A program made the position numbers and the translations under genes. From positions 1 to 41,500 of the IMG/VR virus record IMGVR_UViG_3300032046_000071: a stretch of 41,500 bases of DNA. One strand, 5' to 3'. The stretch is from a virus. The number at the start of each line of letters is the position of its first letter. The first letter of the stretch is position 1. Below the pieces are notes generated by a model, which saw only the letters and a list, made by a program, of their open reading frames with translations, had not been told where the DNA came from and did not search any database. Shown in pieces: positions 41,038-41,500 of the stretch.

Positions 41038-41500
41038 TTAAGAATAATGCATCGCTTTTTCTGCTATTGAAATCAGGTTTATTCCCCACTCCGCCGCCAT
41101 CGACGCACTCGTCGCCGCCATCTCCGCCGCCCACGCCGCCGCACTCTCCGCACTCGCCACCCACGCCGTCGTACTCGCCGCCGCCCTCGCCGCCGCCCAC
41201 GCCGCAGCCTCTGTCCTATCCTTGCCTGACAACCAGTTATCAGCCCACTTATTCCACACTGCTTCAGTACACACCTCTTTTGCACATAGAATTCCGTAAG
41301 ATATTCTCTGTGTACTGGTTATAGCAGGTATCGATATCTGTTTTATTGTCGTCAAGTTCCGAACCCCAAGTTTTAACTGCCCATCCCGTTTAGGTTTTTT
41401 ATCCGTTGTCTTGCATTCCCACAAATGCATAGTTTTAGGGTCATAATTTCCATGTATGGGATTATGTAAAACTGCTAACAATGGATGCTCGTAGGCATGT
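41038..41500 (-). CDS. Ala/Trp-repeat family protein, copy C, C-terminal part (starts at 221)
   Basis: This is the rest of the gene whose start is at 221. The frame runs in from the window end with the conserved PLLAVLHNPIHGNYDP and ends at 41038. The tail is Ala-rich with Trp at irregular multiples of about 3.5 residues and closes with GINLISIAEKAMHYS. The downstream spacer (TTAAGGAACTTTTTTAT, then TTATACTGGTAAG) is almost the same as after copy A, showing that the duplicated unit included flanking DNA. It is intact once the circle is closed. Confidence 0.85.
   Translation of the reverse strand, partial: HAYEHPLLAVLHNPIHGNYDPKTMHLWECKTTDKKPKRDGQLKLGVRNLTTIKQISIPAITSTQRISYGILCAKEVCTEAVWNKWADNWLSGKDRTEAAAWAAARAAASTTAWVASAESAAAWAAEMAATSASMAAEWGINLISIAEKAMHYS
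41086..41213. repeat. GC-rich coding minisatellite of copy C
   Basis: This is the GCC-based tract encoding the Ala/Trp tail of copy C. It shares segments with both copy A and copy B, which suggests exchange or expansion and contraction among the three. Confidence 0.85.
41396..41500. repeat. Terminal direct repeat, right copy
   Basis: These bases are identical to 1-105; see that entry. The unique genome is 41395 bases if the copies are one and the same. Confidence 0.9.

Overview
The window looks like a complete, circular or terminally redundant genome of a tailed phage. Its first 105 bases (1-105) are identical to its last 105 (41396-41500). Joining the ends restores one uninterrupted gene across the junction, so the unique length is about 41.4 kb. 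The DNA is clearly AT-rich except for three short GC-rich minisatellites. Every gene I accept lies on the minus strand. A tape measure protein, a tail tube-like protein, a short tail-tip block and HK97-type head and neck genes indicate siphovirus morphology. I see no integrase, repressor, DNA polymerase or tRNA. Shine-Dalgarno sites are strong and genes overlap closely, so the host is a bacterium. The host group cannot be fixed from sequence alone. Several proteins carry ordinary Sec or lipoprotein signals.

In transcription order (right to left across the circle) the early region begins at a perfect consensus promoter at 1100-1128. It is followed by a structured leader and two tandem copies of an Ala/Trp-repeat protein family (282-883, and the junction gene 1-221/41038-41500). 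Then come a Sak4-like recombination ATPase, an SSB-like protein with an acidic tail, a RusA-type resolvase, and small zinc-finger and membrane proteins. The replication module follows: an initiator gene carrying tandem 11-bp iterons, a G-quadruplex run and an AT-rich stretch, two DnaA boxes upstream, and a DnaC-type helicase loader. A third Ala/Trp copy, a Gp37/Gp68-type protein, MORN/YwqK-like small proteins, an orphan methyltransferase and several mini-proteins close this half.

The late region reads terminase large subunit, portal, MuF-type head protein, then a 1575-residue multi-enzyme protein (ASCH-like, Dam methylase, nucleotidyltransferase, ATP-dependent ligase, LigD-type phosphoesterase). 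Next is a single ORF fusing prohead protease, scaffold and major capsid protein. That ORF has its own promoter, a leader of about 520 nt, a weak TTG start and a strong internal start. A beta-helix protein and small head proteins follow, then an unusual cassette of exported or membrane proteins (11706-17653). Neck, tail tube, chaperone, tape measure, tail tip, amidase endolysin and a dual-start holin complete the region.

The most unusual elements are the LigD-like multi-enzyme protein inside the head module, the secreted-protein cassette between head and neck genes, the hypervariable Ala/Trp paralogues (one broken by a single-base shift), and the repeated use of internal starts to make two products from one ORF.
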